Positions 30,688 through 39,645 of a stretch of DNA of 64,000 nucleotides are shown one piece after another. The position numbers and the translations under genes were made by a program. This DNA comes from Hyphococcus sp. (GTDB lineage Bacteria > Pseudomonadota > Alphaproteobacteria > Caulobacterales > Parvularculaceae), in contig JAJFGA010000028.1 of NCBI GenBank assembly GCA_021776375.1, forward strand, positions 1 through 64,000, read 5' to 3'. The number at the start of each line of letters is the position of its first letter. Positions within the stretch are counted from its first letter, which is position 1. The notes under the pieces were generated by a model, which was not told where the DNA came from, searched no databases, and was given only the letters and a program-made list of their open reading frames with translations.

Positions 30688-31456
30688 TAGCGGCCTCGGC
30701 CAGCGCAATCGTGTGATCCAGAAGGTCGCGGCCGCCCGGTGCGCCATGGCTCGGGATAATAATTTCGGCGTCGGGGAATTCGGCAGCGACGCGGCGCACC
30801 GTATCGGCCCATGCGGCGATATCTGCGTCGGCCGTGCTGCCGAGGCTGTTCGATTCGTCCGGCCGGATCAGACATCCCCCGAACAGTACCTTCGTCTTTG
30901 GATCATAGGCGACGATGTTGTCGCGCGTGTGGCCGGGGCCCGGGTAGAAAAACTGGATCCTCCCGACTTCCCAGGATGCTGGGCCTCCACGCTGATAATC
31001 GAAATAGGGAACAGAATCTCTGGCCGGGGTCAGGCCGCGCTTGGTGGCGGCCTCATTTGTTAACTCGAAAGCTAACGTGACCCAGTTGCGTTTGTTGACA
31101 GTGTCCATTCCCCCCATCTTGTCGGCATGGGCGTGGGTCGGAACAAGTGTTCCCGGGCCGTTGAATATCTGCTCGTCGATCAGATCGAGTAACCGCTCCG
31201 TATCCGCATTACTCCAGGCAGTATCAATAACTATTAGTTCGTTGTCGTCTTTAACGATAAGTCCCTGCGAAAGAATCAGCCCCCAGGGCTCGATAGTTTC
31301 GTAGCTCTTGTGGATCCAGACATCTTCAGCGATTTTCTCCAGCGCCAAGTCAGGATTGCCACCCTCTTGGGCAAGTCCGTGTTGCGACGTGGGCGCCAAA
31401 GTGCAGGCGGCAAGCAACAGTCCGCCGAATATCCAAAGTGTAAGATTTCTAATCAT
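30680..31456 (-). CDS. Subclass B1-like metallo-beta-lactamase, putative lipoprotein
   Basis: Lipobox LAAC; zinc motifs [37 protein letters not shown]; local resemblance to NDM-type sequence. Confidence 0.85.
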   Translation of the reverse strand: MIRNLTLWIFGGLLLAACTLAPTSQHGLAQEGGNPDLALEKIAEDVWIHKSYETIEPWGLILSQGLIVKDDNELIVIDTAWSNADTERLLDLIDEQIFNGPGTLVPTHAHADKMGGMDTVNKRNWVTLAFELTNEAATKRGLTPARDSVPYFDYQRGGPASWEVGRIQFFYPGPGHTRDNIVAYDPKTKVLFGGCLIRPDESNSLGSTADADIAAWADTVRRVAAEFPDAEIIIPSHGAPGGRDLLDHTIALAEAANG

Positions 31457-32066
31457 TTTCCAAACACGCTTTCGTCAGTTTACGGAAGGCATTGGCGCGA
31501 TGCGACATTGCGTGTTTCGCATCCGGCGCCATTTCGCCAAAAGTGACATCATACCCGTCAGGTATAAAGATCGGATCATAGCCAAATCCGTTGTCGCCGC
31601 GGGGCGGGAAGGTGAGTGTCCCTGTCACTTCCCCCTCGAATACTTCCTCAGCCCCATCCGGCCAGGCAAGACAAAGCGCACAAACAAAGCGTGCGGAGAG
31701 GTCGCGTGCGCCGCGTTCTGTCAGCTGTTCCTCGATTTTCTTCATCGCGCGGCCAAAATCGCGCGGCTCGCCGGCCCAGCGGGCAGAATAAATCCCGGGC
31801 GCGCCGCTGAGAGCAGCAACCGCCAGCCCGGAATCATCGCCGAGGGCAGGCAGGTTTGAGGCGTCTGCAGCGGCCCTCGCCTTGAGAATAGCGTTCTCAG
31901 CGAAGGTTTTTCCGGTCTCTTCAGGGTCATTTAGGCCAATTTTTTTGGCGGACACCGTCTCGATACCGAAGGGGGTCACTAATGCATTGATTTCTATGAT
32001 TTTCCCGTCGTTGTGAGAGGCGATAATAAGCCGTCCAGGAGGCAATTTTCGTCGCTTTTCGATCAT
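31449..32066 (-). CDS. rdgB: XTP/dITP diphosphatase (RdgB/Ham1)
   Basis: [55 protein letters not shown]...[11 protein letters not shown]. Confidence 0.95.
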   Translation of the reverse strand: MIEKRRKLPPGRLIIASHNDGKIIEINALVTPFGIETVSAKKIGLNDPEETGKTFAENAILKARAAADASNLPALGDDSGLAVAALSGAPGIYSARWAGEPRDFGRAMKKIEEQLTERGARDLSARFVCALCLAWPDGAEEVFEGEVTGTLTFPPRGDNGFGYDPIFIPDGYDVTFGEMAPDAKHAMSHRANAFRKLTKACLEND

Positions 32067-32241
32067 GTTTTACCCTTTTTCGGAAAATATTTATCGTTTT
32101 TCGAGAAAAAACCCTTGCATTGTTTTTCGATAAGTGTATATCGATAATCAACAAGACGGCGAAACAAACGCCGCAACGGAAAACCGGCCCAAAAGCCAGA
32201 TGGCGATAAAAACAAGACCGGCGATCCGAACACAAGACCCT

Positions 32242-32317
32242 CCAGCGAAGGCTGGAAATAAAAATCACCGGCAAAGCCGGAACAAAAAAAGAGCGGCTGG
32301 GAAAGCCCAGACCGCTC
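32242..32317 (-). terminator. Three tandem hairpins, one a canonical minus-strand intrinsic terminator
   Basis: 32291-32317 stem read on minus as GAGCGG-t-CTGGG-cttt-CCCAG-CCGCTC then T7 (32290-32284); ccggc-aaa-gccgg 32268-32280; ccagc-gaag-gctgg 32242-32255. Confidence 0.75.
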
Positions 32318-32375
32318 AGAAGATCAGAAATGAGTTGCGTCGCTTCAACTAGGGAAAAAGAAAAGGAGAAATCCC

Positions 32376-32510
32376 ATGTCTAACAAACACTCAACAGATA
32401 ACTTCGGTGGATTTGGCGGCATTGTCAATGGTCTGGCCGTTTTGGTCACGATTTCCTTGATCGGCGCTGGCTACCTCACGGCCCTCGGCTCATTCGCAGG
32501 CATTGCGTAA
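32376..32510 (+). CDS. 44-aa hydrophobic small protein
   Basis: aaaaggagaaatccc-ATG: MSNKHSTDNFGGFGGIVNGLAVLVTISLIGAGYLTALGSFAGIA; strong SD. Confidence 0.55.
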   Translation: MSNKHSTDNFGGFGGIVNGLAVLVTISLIGAGYLTALGSFAGIA

Positions 32511-32668
32511 TGTCCAAATTCTTTCAATTTGCAGCCGCGGCTCTGTTGGCGGCGGTTGCCGCAGCGAGCCTTGCGGGGCTCGCGATAGCGGCCGAGCAAG
32601 GACCAGGCGCTACGCTTGCGGGCGCTAACCTCTGTCAAAAAGCTATATGTTTTGTGGCTTTCTTTTGA
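32510..32668 (+). CDS. 52-aa small exported protein
   Basis: TAATG overlap with the previous ORF; MSKFFQFAAAALLAAVAAASLAGLAIAAEQGPGATLAGANLCQKAICFVAFF, signal-peptide-like. Confidence 0.5.
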   Translation: MSKFFQFAAAALLAAVAAASLAGLAIAAEQGPGATLAGANLCQKAICFVAFF

Positions 32669-32822
32669 ACCCTGCTCTGGGGCTGCTTGGGGAAAGTCAA
32701 GGCGTTGCGCTGATCGTCTGGCGGGCAGAATCGCCCGACGATATCCGCAGTCGGCAGATTGACATCATGCCGGGGCGTTTTCACAAAAGCGCAAATTTGG
32801 GACTTAGGACGGAGACAGGCGG

Positions 32823-33329
32823 ATGCGCGCGATAGGAAAAGGATCACTAGCGTCTATCCTCGCTATGGGTCTGAACATAACACGGATTATTTTGTGGCTT
32901 GCCTTTATCGGGTTTTCGATTGCTCTGGTGGTTATTCCCTTAGCGTCGATCGTCTACGGGATGTTCCAGGGCTTTGATGACGGCGACGCTCTTGTCGAGG
33001 GCGCAGATTATATCCAAATCGCATATCAATTCGTCAGCTTTGGCGTCATGTTGTTTGTCATCACCCGATTGCTGGAAGTTTTGAAAACGCTGCGTTTCGG
33101 CTCGCCCTTCGTAAAAGAGAACGCCGACCACTTTCGTACCGTTGGCTATGCTCTTCTGATTGGGGAGGGCGCCAAAATCGCTTTCGGGCTGCTTTCGTTG
33201 ATCACCAGCGCCGACATTGAAATTGACACCCAGCCGATCACCTGGCTGGCGATCATCACTGTTTTTGTGCTTGCAGAAGTGTTTCACGAAGGCGCGCGGA
33301 TGAAAGAAGAACAGGATCTTACGGTTTAA
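32823..33329 (+). CDS. DUF2975 family membrane protein
   Basis: Four hydrophobic helices; LRFGSPFVKENADHFRTVGYALLIGEGAKIAFGLL; paired with downstream HTH gene. Confidence 0.8.
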   Translation: MRAIGKGSLASILAMGLNITRIILWLAFIGFSIALVVIPLASIVYGMFQGFDDGDALVEGADYIQIAYQFVSFGVMLFVITRLLEVLKTLRFGSPFVKENADHFRTVGYALLIGEGAKIAFGLLSLITSADIEIDTQPITWLAIITVFVLAEVFHEGARMKEEQDLTV

Positions 33330-33332
33330 ATC

Positions 33333-33563
33333 ATGGCGATTTCGGTAAAACTCGACCGCATACTTCTCGATCGCGGGATGTCTTTGACAGAATTGTCAGA
33401 GCGGGTCGGTGTGACGATCGCGAATTTATCGATCCTGAAAACCGGCAAGGCCAAAGCCATTCGTTTTTCAACGCTTGAGGCGATTTGTCATGAGCTTGAA
33501 TGCCAGCCCGGGGACATCTTGTTTTTTGACGTAGAAGATAGCGCCGCCAAGGCGGCGGAATAA
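33333..33563 (+). CDS. Cro/C1-type HTH regulator (YozG-like)
   Basis: MAISVKLDRILLDRGMSLTELSERVGVTIANLSILKTGKAKAIRFSTLEAICHELECQPGDIL. Confidence 0.92.
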   Translation: MAISVKLDRILLDRGMSLTELSERVGVTIANLSILKTGKAKAIRFSTLEAICHELECQPGDILFFDVEDSAAKAAE

Positions 33564-33589
33564 TCGTCCGGCGGAGTTTCTGGTTTTAC

Positions 33590-34906
33590 TTATTCGGCCT
33601 GACTGGCCGCGGCGATGCGCGATGGGCTTGCCTCGCCGACCGCGCGGCTGGTCATCGCAAATATCCATAGCGCTACGCCGAGCAAGCTTGTGCAGATATA
33701 GGGAATTTGCGGCGCTATGGAGTAAAGCCCGACGCCGAGCAACGGAGCGATAATAAAGCCGGAGGCGCCGGCCGCGCCGGTTAGGCCGATGGCCGCGCCC
33801 TGCTCGTCCGGCGTGACCGCCAGAGAGGCGGCGGCGTTAAAGCCGGGAACCGCAAGGCCGGCGCCAAAACCGGCAAGCACCATCCCGAAGATCACGATCC
33901 CCAGATGCGGCAATGTCCATATCAAACCATGTCCGGCGACAATTAAGACCGGCGCAATGCGCATCAACAAGCGCGGCTCAACGCCAAAGCGCTGGACGAT
34001 GACGATCTGCGAGAACAAGGCCGCCATTGCGCCGCCCATAAGGCCGAGGCCCACAAGTTGCGGCGCCATTTCAGTGGTTACGCCCAACGCATCCATAAAA
34101 TAAAACGCAATCGTCTGTACCAGGATGGCGTTGGCGATGCCAAAGGTGAGCCCGAAAATCAAGAATGGGCGAATGCGCCTGTCGCTTAATTTCATCTTGA
34201 TTGATTTTTTGCGTTGTTTCGGGCGCGTGTGCTCTGGCAGATAGAGGTAGACCGCAAAGCTCATAATGGCGGCAAGCCCGGCAATGGCGAAAAAAGGCGC
34301 CGTTGGCCCGAGCAGAGCAGCCACGGCGCCAAAGCCGGGACCAATCATCGCGCCGAGGCCGAATGCTGCGGAGTAGCTTGCAATTCCGGCGGTCCGATCG
34401 ACGGCGCTGGTGCGGTCGGCGATATAGGCTTGTGCTGCGGGAGGGCCGGCTGAGCCAAAGGCGCCATAAAAGCTCCGCGTGACGACCAGAACAACATAGA
34501 GAGGCGCACCCGATAGCGCGCCCAAAAGTCCCAGCTTGATCGTCGCCCCGAAAAGAATCATCGAGACGGCAAAGCCGACCAGACCGATTAATATATATGG
34601 CTTGCGCCCGCCACCGTCGCTGCGTCGACCCCAACGCGGTACGAAGAAAACCCAGCACACAGCCGAGATCATAAAGATCAAAACCACCTGCAAATCGGAC
34701 ACGCCGATGTCGCGGGCAATCGGCGGCAAGATCGAAAAGATGATGGTCTGGCCCATGCCAGCGCAGACCGCGCCGGCCAAAAGCAGCATAAAGGCGATCC
34801 GTCGCGCCTTTGGCGATGACGCTGCAAAATTTTCAGCTTCAGTGACAGCGCTTGCCGCGCCGGCATTTAAAGCATCATTACGTTTGGAAGAGTCGGGATT
34901 TTCCAT
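33590..34906 (-). CDS. MFS transporter (drug-efflux-like)
   Basis: FSILPPIARDIGVSDLQVVLIFMISAVCWVFFVPRWGRRSDGGGRKPYILIGL; 12-TM pattern. Confidence 0.88.
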   Translation of the reverse strand: MENPDSSKRNDALNAGAASAVTEAENFAASSPKARRIAFMLLLAGAVCAGMGQTIIFSILPPIARDIGVSDLQVVLIFMISAVCWVFFVPRWGRRSDGGGRKPYILIGLVGFAVSMILFGATIKLGLLGALSGAPLYVVLVVTRSFYGAFGSAGPPAAQAYIADRTSAVDRTAGIASYSAAFGLGAMIGPGFGAVAALLGPTAPFFAIAGLAAIMSFAVYLYLPEHTRPKQRKKSIKMKLSDRRIRPFLIFGLTFGIANAILVQTIAFYFMDALGVTTEMAPQLVGLGLMGGAMAALFSQIVIVQRFGVEPRLLMRIAPVLIVAGHGLIWTLPHLGIVIFGMVLAGFGAGLAVPGFNAAASLAVTPDEQGAAIGLTGAAGASGFIIAPLLGVGLYSIAPQIPYICTSLLGVALWIFAMTSRAVGEASPSRIAAASQAE

Positions 34907-35017
34907 GGCCGTTTCAGAGCATGCGCAAGAGCACAGTGCAACAATGTTGTGTATGGTGGTCCCGGTTAACATGCGCGACATCCAGTCATGCACTCAAAGC
35001 CATGAGAGGCGGCGCCT

Positions 35018-35500
35018 ATGCAAGACGAACATGATTTCTCCGCCGAGGGCGGGTGCGCCTGTGGCGGTGTGCGCTATCGCATGACATCAGGGCCGCTATT
35101 TGTGCATTGCTGTCACTGCCGATGGTGCCAGCGCGAGAGCGGCGCCGCGTTTGCGCTCAATGCACTGATCGAGGCTGATCGGGTGGAAATATTGAAGGGC
35201 GTATCGGCGCCGGTTGTTGTTCCATCACATAGCGGCAAGGGGCAGGAATTTCACCGCTGCCCGGATTGCCAGATCGCATTGTGGAGCCACTATGCCGGCA
35301 TGGGCGCCAAGCTATGTTTCATCCGTGTGGGGACGTTAGACAATCCAGACGTTCTGGCGCCGGATATTCATATTTTCACATCAACCAAACAGGCTTGGGT
35401 CAATCTGGAAGGCGCCGCCCTGATTGTGGCAGAGTATTACAGCAAAAAGGACTTCTGGCCGGCGGAGAGTCTTGAGCGGTGGCGTGTGTTGGAGGGATAG
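35018..35500 (+). CDS. GFA (CENP-V/glutathione-dependent formaldehyde-activating) family protein
   Basis: EGGCACGGVRYRMTSGPLFVHCCHCRWCQRESGAAFALNALI. Confidence 0.9.
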   Translation: MQDEHDFSAEGGCACGGVRYRMTSGPLFVHCCHCRWCQRESGAAFALNALIEADRVEILKGVSAPVVVPSHSGKGQEFHRCPDCQIALWSHYAGMGAKLCFIRVGTLDNPDVLAPDIHIFTSTKQAWVNLEGAALIVAEYYSKKDFWPAESLERWRVLEG

Positions 35501-35510
35501 GCGGCGCCTG

Positions 35511-36818
35511 TCATGGCGCCTTATAAGCGACGCCCTCTTTCATCACAAAATCGATATTTTCAAGCTCGGTAATATCCGTAAGTGGATCACCACCCACAGC
35601 GACGAGGTCGCCGGATTTGCCAACCGCGATCACGCCGATCAGATCGGACTGGCCAAGATGCGCCGCGCCGACAATGGTCGCGGAACTGATCGCCTCCATC
35701 GGCGTCATGCCTGCGTCAACAAGGAGCGCGAATTCACGGGCATTATCGCCGTGCCTAGAAACGCCGCTATCCGTACCGAAAGCGATTTTGACCCCGCCCG
35801 CATGGGCGCGCCGCGCCATATCGAGGATTTGCGGGCCGACCTGCTTTGCTTTTTTGCGGATCGGCGGCGGGAAAAAACTATTTGGATCATTGGCTATTTC
35901 CGCGACCGTCACGCCCGCCAGGATTGTGGGGACAAGATAGGCGTCGTAGCGCTTGAACAGGCGAAAGGATTCCGCGTCGGAGAATGTTCCGTGCTCGATC
36001 GAATCTACCCCTGCGCGCAGTGCTGCGTTTATTCCATCGGCGCCATGGGCGTGCGCGGTCACCTTCCGGCCGAGCGCATGGCTTGTATCCATAATGGCTT
36101 TCAGCTCATCGTCGAAGAATTGCTGGCCAGTGCCAGCCGCCGTTTCCGACAACACGCCGCCGGTTGATACAAGCTTGATGTGGTCAGCGGTGCGACGCAC
36201 CTGGTCGCGCACCGCTTTTCGACATTCGGCGGCGCCGTCGCAAACGCCGGTTGATTGGATGACATCGAACACGTCACCACGGTACCCGTGGCGCTGGCCG
36301 TGCCCGCCAGTGGGCGATATCGTATGGCCGGAGGCGAAAACGCGCGGGCCGATCACATCGCCGCGTTCTATGCCATCGCGCAGGGCGAAAACGGCGTCAT
36401 CGCCGCTTGCCCCAACATCGCGCACGGTGGTGAACCCCGCTAGCAGTGTCTTTTTTGCGAATCCGGCGGCGATCACCGCGACATCCGCGTCGGAGCGCTC
36501 GACCACGGATAATTTCGCCCTGGGTCCCAATTCGCTTGTTAGATGCACATGGCTGTCGATGAAGCCGGGCATCACAAAATAATCTTTGAGGTCATACAGT
36601 GCGACGTTGTCGTCGGGCGTTGCGCCGGTCGAGGCGGCATCGACATATCCCGCTAGAACACCGGTGATTTTTCCGTCTTCAATGATGATGCTGCGCTCAG
36701 TCAAAACCGCCTTGCCAGGCTCCGCGAGGAGGCGGCCGGCATGGACGATCGAATAATCAGCCGCCAGAGCGCTTGCAATCATAGCGCTGGCGCCCGCAAG
36801 CACGGACAGGAATTTCAT
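35511..36818 (-). CDS. Secreted amidohydrolase family protein
   Basis: DYFVMPGFIDSHVHLTSELG...HAHGADGINAALRAGVDSIEHG...AFGTDSGVSRHG. Confidence 0.92.
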   Translation of the reverse strand: MKFLSVLAGASAMIASALAADYSIVHAGRLLAEPGKAVLTERSIIIEDGKITGVLAGYVDAASTGATPDDNVALYDLKDYFVMPGFIDSHVHLTSELGPRAKLSVVERSDADVAVIAAGFAKKTLLAGFTTVRDVGASGDDAVFALRDGIERGDVIGPRVFASGHTISPTGGHGQRHGYRGDVFDVIQSTGVCDGAAECRKAVRDQVRRTADHIKLVSTGGVLSETAAGTGQQFFDDELKAIMDTSHALGRKVTAHAHGADGINAALRAGVDSIEHGTFSDAESFRLFKRYDAYLVPTILAGVTVAEIANDPNSFFPPPIRKKAKQVGPQILDMARRAHAGGVKIAFGTDSGVSRHGDNAREFALLVDAGMTPMEAISSATIVGAAHLGQSDLIGVIAVGKSGDLVAVGGDPLTDITELENIDFVMKEGVAYKAP

Positions 36819-36861
36819 AAAAACCTCGTTAAATTTGGGTATGCGGAATTCGTGTTTGTCT

Positions 36862-37839
36862 TCAGGTAGCTGCGTTTTTGTCTTGCATGGTCAACCGGCG
36901 CCTTGCCTTGGGTCCCATATATAGCTTTTCGTGGGCAAAGTCGAAAATGAAACTGCGCTCCGTCATCAGATCGGAGCCGATAAGACAGAACGCTTTTTCG
37001 TGAACGCCCAGCTCTTCAAATATAGGCGCATCGAAAACGGTGAGAATACGTTTGCTCCATCTTGCCTTAGCAATCCTGATTGTTCCAACCCGAATGCGGC
37101 TTGCAACTTCAACGCGGTCGAAAATATCGCTTAAGCGGCTGCCAGTTCTAAATCCGGAGGCTCTTGATCCTTCGATGACGACACCGCCGAGCAATCGCCG
37201 CATCGCGCGGTTGTTTATCAGCGTTCCTGAGGCGCCGAGATCGATGATGCACGGGACTTTTCGTCCGTGTATGCTGACGGTAATGCGATAAAGAGTGCCC
37301 GCGCCTTCGCCGAAATTTCTTGCGCGCATACGGGTTTTTGACCAGCCGCGCGGTAAATCCTTAACCGGATCACGCCGGTCATAGAGTCGGATCGTTTGTT
37401 TGTCGGCATCAAATAGAACTGTGTACTGGGTTAAAAAATCGAGCCCCAAAATGCCGCCCGGCGTTTGCCGGGTTTCTCGCCAATCGGGCAAAACCACACC
37501 GACATGATTGTCCAGGCGCTGATCGCCGATGGTCAGGTCGCCGATATTGATCGCGGGCAGAATTTCGGACCCGGCAAGGCCGAGAATGCGGATCGGCTCC
37601 CGATCCGCGGGGGTGAAAATATTTTCGTCGGCGAGGTTTTGGAATGCCGCGGTAATCGTCGCCCCGGAATCAAGAACAAAATCATAAGGTCCCTGGCCGT
37701 TCACCATAACGCTCACGGTGACCCAGCCCTCATAATCGATGCGATAGGGAAGTTCGGCGATTGGGTCGGCGGCGCGTGCGGACAGGCTGAAAGCGGTCCC
37801 CGCAAGCAAAAGCCATAAGAAAAATGCGATGCGCGGCAC
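36862..37839 (-). CDS. Secreted retropepsin/pepsin-like aspartyl protease
   Basis: Signal peptide; YDFVLDSGATITAAF and second PCIIDLGASGTLINN motif. Confidence 0.82.
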   Translation of the reverse strand: MPRIAFFLWLLLAGTAFSLSARAADPIAELPYRIDYEGWVTVSVMVNGQGPYDFVLDSGATITAAFQNLADENIFTPADREPIRILGLAGSEILPAINIGDLTIGDQRLDNHVGVVLPDWRETRQTPGGILGLDFLTQYTVLFDADKQTIRLYDRRDPVKDLPRGWSKTRMRARNFGEGAGTLYRITVSIHGRKVPCIIDLGASGTLINNRAMRRLLGGVVIEGSRASGFRTGSRLSDIFDRVEVASRIRVGTIRIAKARWSKRILTVFDAPIFEELGVHEKAFCLIGSDLMTERSFIFDFAHEKLYMGPKARRRLTMQDKNAAT

Positions 37840-38023
37840 GGCTCGCCTCCCTGAGGCGCAGTCTGTGAATGGCCGCCCCTGAAGTTGATTTTAGGGCAAT
37901 TGGCGGATCGCGCCAGTCGTTTCGGCCGATTGTGAGATCGTTTCGTCCGGCGCAGTGCATTGGGGCGGATCAATCGCAAGAAACGGGATGCGGCCATTCG
38001 GTCTAGTGCGCTATAAGCTGGCG

Positions 38024-38248
38024 ATGACGCGTCATTATACAACCGACGACGCCCGCTGGGAGGCGGTGCAAACCCGTGAAAAAGCCGCCGATGGGCAGTT
38101 TTGGAGCTGCGTGCGGACCACCGGGGTCTATTGTTTCCCGTCCTGCCCCGCTCGCCCGCTCCGGAAAAATGTCTTTTTTGTCAAATCACCAGCTGAGGCT
38201 CAGGTCGCCGGCTATCGCGCCTGCAGGCGCTGCCGGCCTGACGGATAG
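38024..38248 (+). CDS. Stand-alone Ada metal-binding domain protein
   Basis: MTRHYTTDDARWEAVQTREKAADGQFWSCVRTTGVYCFPSCPARPLRKNVFFVKSPAEAQVAGYRACRRCRPDG*. Confidence 0.85.
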   Translation: MTRHYTTDDARWEAVQTREKAADGQFWSCVRTTGVYCFPSCPARPLRKNVFFVKSPAEAQVAGYRACRRCRPDG

Positions 38249-38447
38249 CGGCGCTGACTGTGCTGAGCGGTCGGGTTGCAGCTTTCCTTTGCTGCGATAG
38301 CGAAAAACCTTCTCGTATACCTTGCGCCATGCGGCTGGCGCGTTATAACCCGCCGCTTCGACCCGATCGCCGGGCCTTTAGGCATGCCTTGGCGATCTTG
38401 AAACGCAATCATTGCGCGCCCGAAAGGGCCCTTATAGGAACAGCGAA

Positions 38448-38648
38448 ATGCCCAAGATGAAGACCAAATCAGGCGCGAAAAAGCGCTTTAAAATGACCGC
38501 GACCGGCAAAGTCAAAGCCGGTGTCGCCGGTAAGCGCCACGGCATGATTAAACGCACGTCCAAGCAAATCCGCCAGAACCGCGGCATGGACCTGCTATCG
38601 GCCCCTGATGCTAAGATCGTCAAAAAATATATGCCGTATAATCGCTAA
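38448..38648 (+). CDS. rpmI: 50S ribosomal protein L35
   Basis: [46 protein letters not shown]. Confidence 0.97.
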   Translation: MPKMKTKSGAKKRFKMTATGKVKAGVAGKRHGMIKRTSKQIRQNRGMDLLSAPDAKIVKKYMPYNR

Positions 38649-38660
38649 GGAGACGCCAGC

Positions 38661-39017
38661 ATGTCACGTGTAAAAAGAGGCGTCACCGCCCACGCCCGCC
38701 ATAAGAAAGTCATCAGCAAGGCCAAAGGCTATTACGGCCGCCGTAAAAACACCTTCCGCATCGCCAATCAGGCGGTGGAAAAGGCCGGCCAATACGCCTA
38801 TCGCGACCGCCGCGTCAGAAAACGAAATTTCCGCGCGCTGTGGATCCAGCGCATCAACGCCGCCGCGCGCGCGCTCGATATCACCTATGGCCGATTTATT
38901 CACGGGCTCGACGCCGCCGGGATTGAAGTTGACCGTAAGGTGCTTGCCGATCTCGCCGTCCACGAGCCCGAGGCGTTCAAGGCGCTGGCGGAAAAAGCAA
39001 AAGCCGCGCTCGCTTAG
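38661..39017 (+). CDS. rplT: 50S ribosomal protein L20
   Basis: [68 protein letters not shown]. Confidence 0.98.
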   Translation: MSRVKRGVTAHARHKKVISKAKGYYGRRKNTFRIANQAVEKAGQYAYRDRRVRKRNFRALWIQRINAAARALDITYGRFIHGLDAAGIEVDRKVLADLAVHEPEAFKALAEKAKAALA

Positions 39018-39127
39018 TTAGCGCACGCCGCCCCTTGGCCTCATCTTGATGTGCGAGCCTTAATGACGGCGAGCCGTGAGGGATGGAAATCAAGCAATGG
39101 GTGACGTTCTTGAACAATTTCGATAAG

Positions 39128-39157
39128 GCGTCATTCGGAAACGAGTGACGCTTTTTT
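39128..39157 (+). terminator. Rho-independent terminator after rpmI-rplT
   Basis: gcgtca-ttcggaaacgag-tgacgc-tttttt. Confidence 0.8.
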
Positions 39158-39174
39158 CGTGTAGGATATTTTCC

Positions 39175-39630
39175 ATGGCGCCAGTGTTTGCCAAACGATC
39201 CGACGGCTACGAATTATCAGACGACAAGACGCGGTTGAATCTTCCGTTGGTCTCCGAGTTTTTGCAAGGCGCATATTGGTCGCGCAATATTCCGGCAGAT
39301 GTTGTCAGGCGCGCAATTGAGGGGAGCTGGTGTTTTGGCGTTTACGCACCTGACGAGGGTCAGGTCGGTTTTGCGCGATTGGTCACTGATTATGCGACAT
39401 TTGCTTATCTCGCTGATGTTTTTGTTGTTGAGCCCCATCGGGGGCTTGGTCTCGCCGGGTGGTTGATGGATGCGATGTTTGAACAAGAGGCCGTGAAGGC
39501 TTTGCGGCGGGTAACTCTGGCGACGCGTGACGCTCATTCGTTGTATCAGAAAGTCGGATTTACACCGTTGGCGCGCCCGGAAATTTTTATGGAAATAGTG
39601 CGGCCGGGAATCTATGCACGAACGCAATAG
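39175..39630 (+). CDS. GNAT family N-acetyltransferase
   Basis: VGFARLVTDYATFAYLADVFVVEPHRGLGLAGWLMDAMF...TRDAHSLYQKVGFTPL. Confidence 0.92.
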   Translation: MAPVFAKRSDGYELSDDKTRLNLPLVSEFLQGAYWSRNIPADVVRRAIEGSWCFGVYAPDEGQVGFARLVTDYATFAYLADVFVVEPHRGLGLAGWLMDAMFEQEAVKALRRVTLATRDAHSLYQKVGFTPLARPEIFMEIVRPGIYARTQ

Positions 39631-39645
39631 TGCAAACAGGGTGAT

